Positions 23,171-25,535 of a stretch of DNA of 25,535 nt are shown here, piece after piece; within the stretch, counting starts at the first letter, position 1; each line of letters begins with the position of its first letter. The notes under the pieces were generated by a model. The model searched no databases and was not told the DNA's origin. It saw nothing but the letters and a program-made list of their open reading frames with translations. The stretch is from NCBI GenBank assembly GCA_045660265.1, contig JAZRDM010000022.1:1-25535 (forward strand), read 5' to 3'. A program made the position numbers and the translations under genes. The stretch comes from Scatosoma sp045660265 (GTDB taxonomy: Bacteria > Bacillota > Clostridia > Christensenellales > Borkfalkiaceae).

Positions 23171-23234
23171 TTGCTTTTTTTTGCGAAAAAGTTTACAATA
23201 ATAAGAGAATAAATTTTTCCGCCTTTTAGGCGGA
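23171..23234 (+). promoter_or_regulatory. aspS promoter and short leader hairpin
   Basis: TTGCTT (23171-23176), 17-base spacer, TACAAT (23194-23199), predicted +1 about 23206. The leader contains a small stem, TCCGCC/GGCGGA (23218-23234), just before the GAAGGAG site. It is too short for a T-box and no T-box motif is present. Confidence 0.65.
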
Positions 23235-23249
23235 GCGAAGGAGAGACAA

Positions 23250-24581
23250 ATGTTTATCACGGGTGAACAAAAATCGGCGGCGGTTAGCTTTGCTGATTTT
23301 GAAAAATATGAAAATCAAGTAGTTACCATCAAGGGTACTATCCATAATATCCGTATGATGTCCGATTTTGCATTCGTAATTGTGCGTACGGCAAGAGAAA
23401 TGATTCAATGTGTTTATGCGGAAGCTTTTTCTGATTACCGCATGAGCGAAGACGTAAAGGAAGAATGCGCGGCAAAGATTACGGGGAAGGTTGTTGCGGG
23501 CGAAACAAAGGACGGCAGTAAGCGTTATGAGTTGCAAATTCATAACATTGAATTGCTTTCGCATCCTGCGGAGATTCCTCCCGTTGTTATCACGAAAAAG
23601 CAAGTAAATTGCGATTTGTCGACGAAACTCGATTATCGTCCCGTTACTTTGCGTAACCCTAAAGAACGGGCAATTTTCAAATTGCAGGAAGGGATTCAAC
23701 GCGGGTTTAGAGAATATTTAACCAAGGAAGGATTTACCGAAATTCATTCCCCGAAAATCAACTTTGCGGGCGCGGAAGGCGGTACAAACGTATTTAAACT
23801 CGATTATTTTGGCAAACAAGTATATCTTGCGCAATCTCCCCAGCTTTATAAGCAAGCAATGGTGGCGGTGTATGAAAGAGTGTTTGAAATTGCGCCTGTA
23901 TTTAGAGCGGAACATCACGATACCAGCCGTCATTTGAATGAATATATTTCCATGGACTTTGAAATGGGCTTTATCGAAAGCTTTGAAGATATTATGAACA
24001 TGGAAGCAGGGGTATTGAAGTACATCATGAACCTTTTGAAGACGGAATATCAAAATGAAATTGAGCTTTTGCATATTGACATTCCTGAAATTAAAGAAAT
24101 TCCTGTACTTAAATTTATGGAAGCGAAAGAAATTTTGATGAAGAAATTTAAGTATCAACCGACGGATATGAAGGACTTTGACCCTGAAGAAGAACAGCTT
24201 TTGGGTAAATATGCGAAGAAACAATTTAATTCCGATTTCATTTTCATCACGCATTATCCCTCGAAGAAGCGTCCTTTCTATACTATGGACGATCCTGAAG
24301 ATCCTGAATATACTTTGTCTTTCGACTTGCTTTTCAGAGGGTTGGAAATTACGTCGGGCGGACAACGTGTACACGATTACAACGAACAAGTTGCAAAGAT
24401 GGAAAAGCTTGGTATGAACCCCGAGGAATTTGCAACGTATTTAATGCTTCATAAGTACGGCGCACCCCCTCACGGCGGGTTAGGCTTGGGCTTGGAACGC
24501 TTGACAATGCACTTGCTTGGCGCAAAGAACGTGCGTGAAGCGACGATGTTCCCCAGAGATATTAACCGCGTTTCGCCATAA
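23250..24581 (+). CDS. aspS: Aspartyl-tRNA synthetase, archaeal type (probably non-discriminating)
   Basis: A 443-residue class IIb aminoacyl-tRNA synthetase. The N-terminal OB-fold anticodon domain covers about 1-105. The catalytic core has motif 2 FRAEHHDTSRHLNE (218-231) and motif 3 GLGLGLERL (about 415-424). SPQLYKQAMVAVYERVFEIA and the short length (bacterial AspRS is about 590 and has a GAD insert) place it with archaeal-type AspRS, not bacterial AspRS or AsnRS. In Bacillota such enzymes usually charge both tRNA-Asp and tRNA-Asn, the latter being amidated by GatCAB. That specificity is inferred from family, not read from sequence. AAGGAG lies 7 bases upstream. Confidence 0.88.
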   Translation: MFITGEQKSAAVSFADFEKYENQVVTIKGTIHNIRMMSDFAFVIVRTAREMIQCVYAEAFSDYRMSEDVKEECAAKITGKVVAGETKDGSKRYELQIHNIELLSHPAEIPPVVITKKQVNCDLSTKLDYRPVTLRNPKERAIFKLQEGIQRGFREYLTKEGFTEIHSPKINFAGAEGGTNVFKLDYFGKQVYLAQSPQLYKQAMVAVYERVFEIAPVFRAEHHDTSRHLNEYISMDFEMGFIESFEDIMNMEAGVLKYIMNLLKTEYQNEIELLHIDIPEIKEIPVLKFMEAKEILMKKFKYQPTDMKDFDPEEEQLLGKYAKKQFNSDFIFITHYPSKKRPFYTMDDPEDPEYTLSFDLLFRGLEITSGGQRVHDYNEQVAKMEKLGMNPEEFATYLMLHKYGAPPHGGLGLGLERLTMHLLGAKNVREATMFPRDINRVSP

Positions 24582-24595
24582 GTTTGGTTGCCTTG

Positions 24596-24660
24596 TCTTG
24601 CTTGTATCTCCCCCTTTTAGTGGCAGAGTAAGGAAGTTGTCAGGCGAAAGGGATTGTTGA
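24596..24660. repeat. Possible eroded REP-like intergenic element
   Basis: The stretch with ATCTCCCCCTTTTAGTGG, then AGTTGTCAGGCGAAAGGGA and TTGTT, resembles intergenic palindromic repeats common in gut Clostridia (CTCCC..., GTGGCAG..., GGAGGGATTG). Here the pairing is imperfect and no second copy occurs in the window. The identification is from memory of the pattern only. Confidence 0.25.
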
Positions 24661-24673
24661 ATTTAAGATAGTT

Positions 24674-24702
24674 AAAACACGGCTTTGCCGTGTTTTTTCT
24701 TT
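24674..24702 (+). terminator. aspS terminator
   Basis: A 10-bp stem AAAACACGGC / GCCGTGTTTT around a TTT loop with T-rich 3' side (TTTTTTCTTTTT), about 90 bases after the aspS stop. Confidence 0.88.
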
Positions 24703-24710
24703 TTAAAATA

Positions 24711-24739
24711 TTGACAAGGATGGGAAAAGGTGGTAAAAT
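24711..24739 (+). promoter_or_regulatory. Promoter of the collagen-like lipoprotein gene
   Basis: TTGACA (24711-24716), 17-base spacer, TAAAAT (24734-24739), predicted +1 about 24746. The leader carries GGAGG (24764-24768) five bases before the ATG. Confidence 0.8.
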
Positions 24740-24773
24740 AAATTATAGCACTTATTTTTTTGTGGAGGCTGTT

Positions 24774-25535
24774 ATGAAAAACAAACTTATTAAGGCTTTG
24801 GCGACGATTGCTTTAGGCTTGGCAAGTATTGCTACCTTTACTGCTTGTAACTTGGGTAGCGCAACTATGCAAAGCGGCAGTAATGAAAACGATTTGTATG
24901 AATTGAAAATCGAAACTGTGTACGCAATGGCGCAGGAAGCAGGGTATGAAGGTTCGCTGGAAGACTTGGTTGATATGTTCAAGGGTGAAAAAGGTGCAGA
25001 TGGTGTCAGTGTTCAAGGCGCGTTTGTTGAAGACGGACAATTGTACTTAACCCTTACTAATGGGAAAAAGATAAATTGCGGTGACCTTGGCGTAGAAAAC
25101 GGCAAGGACGGTAAGGATGGTAAAACGCCTACCATCGGTGATAATGGTAACTGGTATATCGACGGGGAAGACACGGGGAGACCTGCTTACGCGCAAGGCG
25201 AAAAAGGCGAAACGGGCGATAAAGGTCAAGACGGCGAAAATGGCGTAGGGATTGAAAGCATTACGCTTTTAAGCTCGGCTGGCTTAGTTGATACATACGA
25301 AATTAAATATACGGACGGAAGTAAAACAACGTTTACTGTGACGAATGCAAGAAGTATTGAACGTACGGAAATTGTGGATGGTTGTTTGATCGTGTATTAT
25401 AACGACAATACTTTCGAGAACTTGGGTAAAGTTGTTGGAGAAAACGGCGTAAACGGCGGTCAAGGCGCGCAAGGCCCTGCCGGTGAAAAAGGTGAAACGG
25501 GCGCGCAAGGTCCTGCTGGTGAGAAAGGTGAAACG
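24774..25535 (+). CDS. Collagen-like repeat lipoprotein (3' end outside window)
   Basis: The first 254 codons of a surface lipoprotein, open at the window edge. Its signal peptide (MKNKLIKALATIALGLASIA) ends in TFTAC, a lipobox-like site with C25 as the lipidated residue. After a short helical region, Gly-X-Y collagen-like blocks appear (GKDGKDGKT, GEKGETGDKGQDGENG, GAQGPAGEKGET). They are split by a beta module, GIESITLLSSAGLVDTYEIK plus YTDGSKTTFTVTNA, common in Bacillota surface proteins. The final 72 bases are two 36-base copies (25464-25499, 25500-25535), each encoding GAQGPAGEKGET, so a longer tandem array probably continues. It would form a triple-helical stalk outside the membrane; adhesion or spacing is inferred. 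Confidence 0.85.
   Translation, partial: MKNKLIKALATIALGLASIATFTACNLGSATMQSGSNENDLYELKIETVYAMAQEAGYEGSLEDLVDMFKGEKGADGVSVQGAFVEDGQLYLTLTNGKKINCGDLGVENGKDGKDGKTPTIGDNGNWYIDGEDTGRPAYAQGEKGETGDKGQDGENGVGIESITLLSSAGLVDTYEIKYTDGSKTTFTVTNARSIERTEIVDGCLIVYYNDNTFENLGKVVGENGVNGGQGAQGPAGEKGETGAQGPAGEKGET
25464..25535 (+). repeat. 36-base tandem repeat in the collagen-like gene
   Basis: Two adjacent 36-base units differing at a few third positions, each coding for GAQGPAGEKGET. The array reaches the end of the window, so the copy number is unknown. Such arrays change length easily by slippage or recombination. Confidence 0.85.

Noticed and set aside
23206..23249. T-box riboswitch upstream of aspS
   Set aside because: The leader is only about 44 bases, with one 6-bp hairpin and no T-box sequence or antiterminator.
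23250..24581. Annotation as asparaginyl-tRNA synthetase
   Set aside because: Motif 2 and the following HLNEYISMDFEMGF text and the length fit archaeal-type AspRS better than AsnRS.
1..25535. tRNA, rRNA, CRISPR arrays, insertion sequences
   Set aside because: No cloverleaf, spaced repeat array, transposase frame or terminal inverted repeats were found on either strand.

Overview
The window looks like a chromosomal segment of a low-to-moderate GC Bacillota (Firmicutes) bacterium, most likely an uncultured gut Clostridia. This rests on Bacillota-type promoters (TTGACA, 17-bp spacer, TATAAT), strong AAGGAG ribosome sites on many genes, an archaeal-type (probably non-discriminating) AspRS, a PepV dipeptidase, a LexA box of the Gram-positive type and a probable 6S RNA. 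I cannot assign a genus. No tRNA, rRNA, CRISPR array, integrase or transposase was seen.

Left part (1-9000): a two-gene flavoprotein operon (HI0933/BaiN-like, then a COG2509-like dehydrogenase), and a convergent minus-strand PepV-type dipeptidase that shares a bidirectional terminator zone with it. Next is an operon of radC, a NarL-type sensor kinase, its LuxR-type response regulator and a HAD phosphatase, ended by a strong hairpin. A 326-base gap holds only a doubtful basic small ORF. It is followed by an XRE-type HTH protein with four membrane segments.

Middle part (9100-21622): a large secreted, membrane-anchored beta-propeller/SH3-like protein lies on the minus strand, followed by a phage-derived cassette. 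The cassette opens with an extended -10 promoter and a near-perfect SOS (LexA) box at 11624-11637. It runs through a putative sigma-region-4/ArpU-like regulator, large terminase, a small unknown protein, portal, scaffold, major capsid protein, a gp4-like connector, a gp10-like propeller protein and a small coiled-coil protein. The order and sizes resemble the head and neck module of P22-like podoviruses. Nothing recognisable for integration, repression, replication, DNA ejection, receptor binding or lysis lies in the window. A second secreted SH3-like membrane protein is inserted in reverse orientation between the regulator and the terminase. An intrinsic terminator directly after the capsid gene probably sets capsid in excess over the neck proteins.

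Right part (21623-25535): an SPFH/band-7 membrane protein with a consensus promoter and a 5'-UTR hairpin, a probable 6S RNA on the minus strand, the aspartyl-tRNA synthetase, and the start of a collagen-like lipoprotein that runs off the window.

The most unusual general signal is leaderless transcription. Four genes without a Shine-Dalgarno sequence have their ATG placed 6-7 bases after a -10 box, so the predicted +1 falls on or next to the start codon. A fifth gene (pepV) has the same geometry upstream of a second, SD-preceded start.
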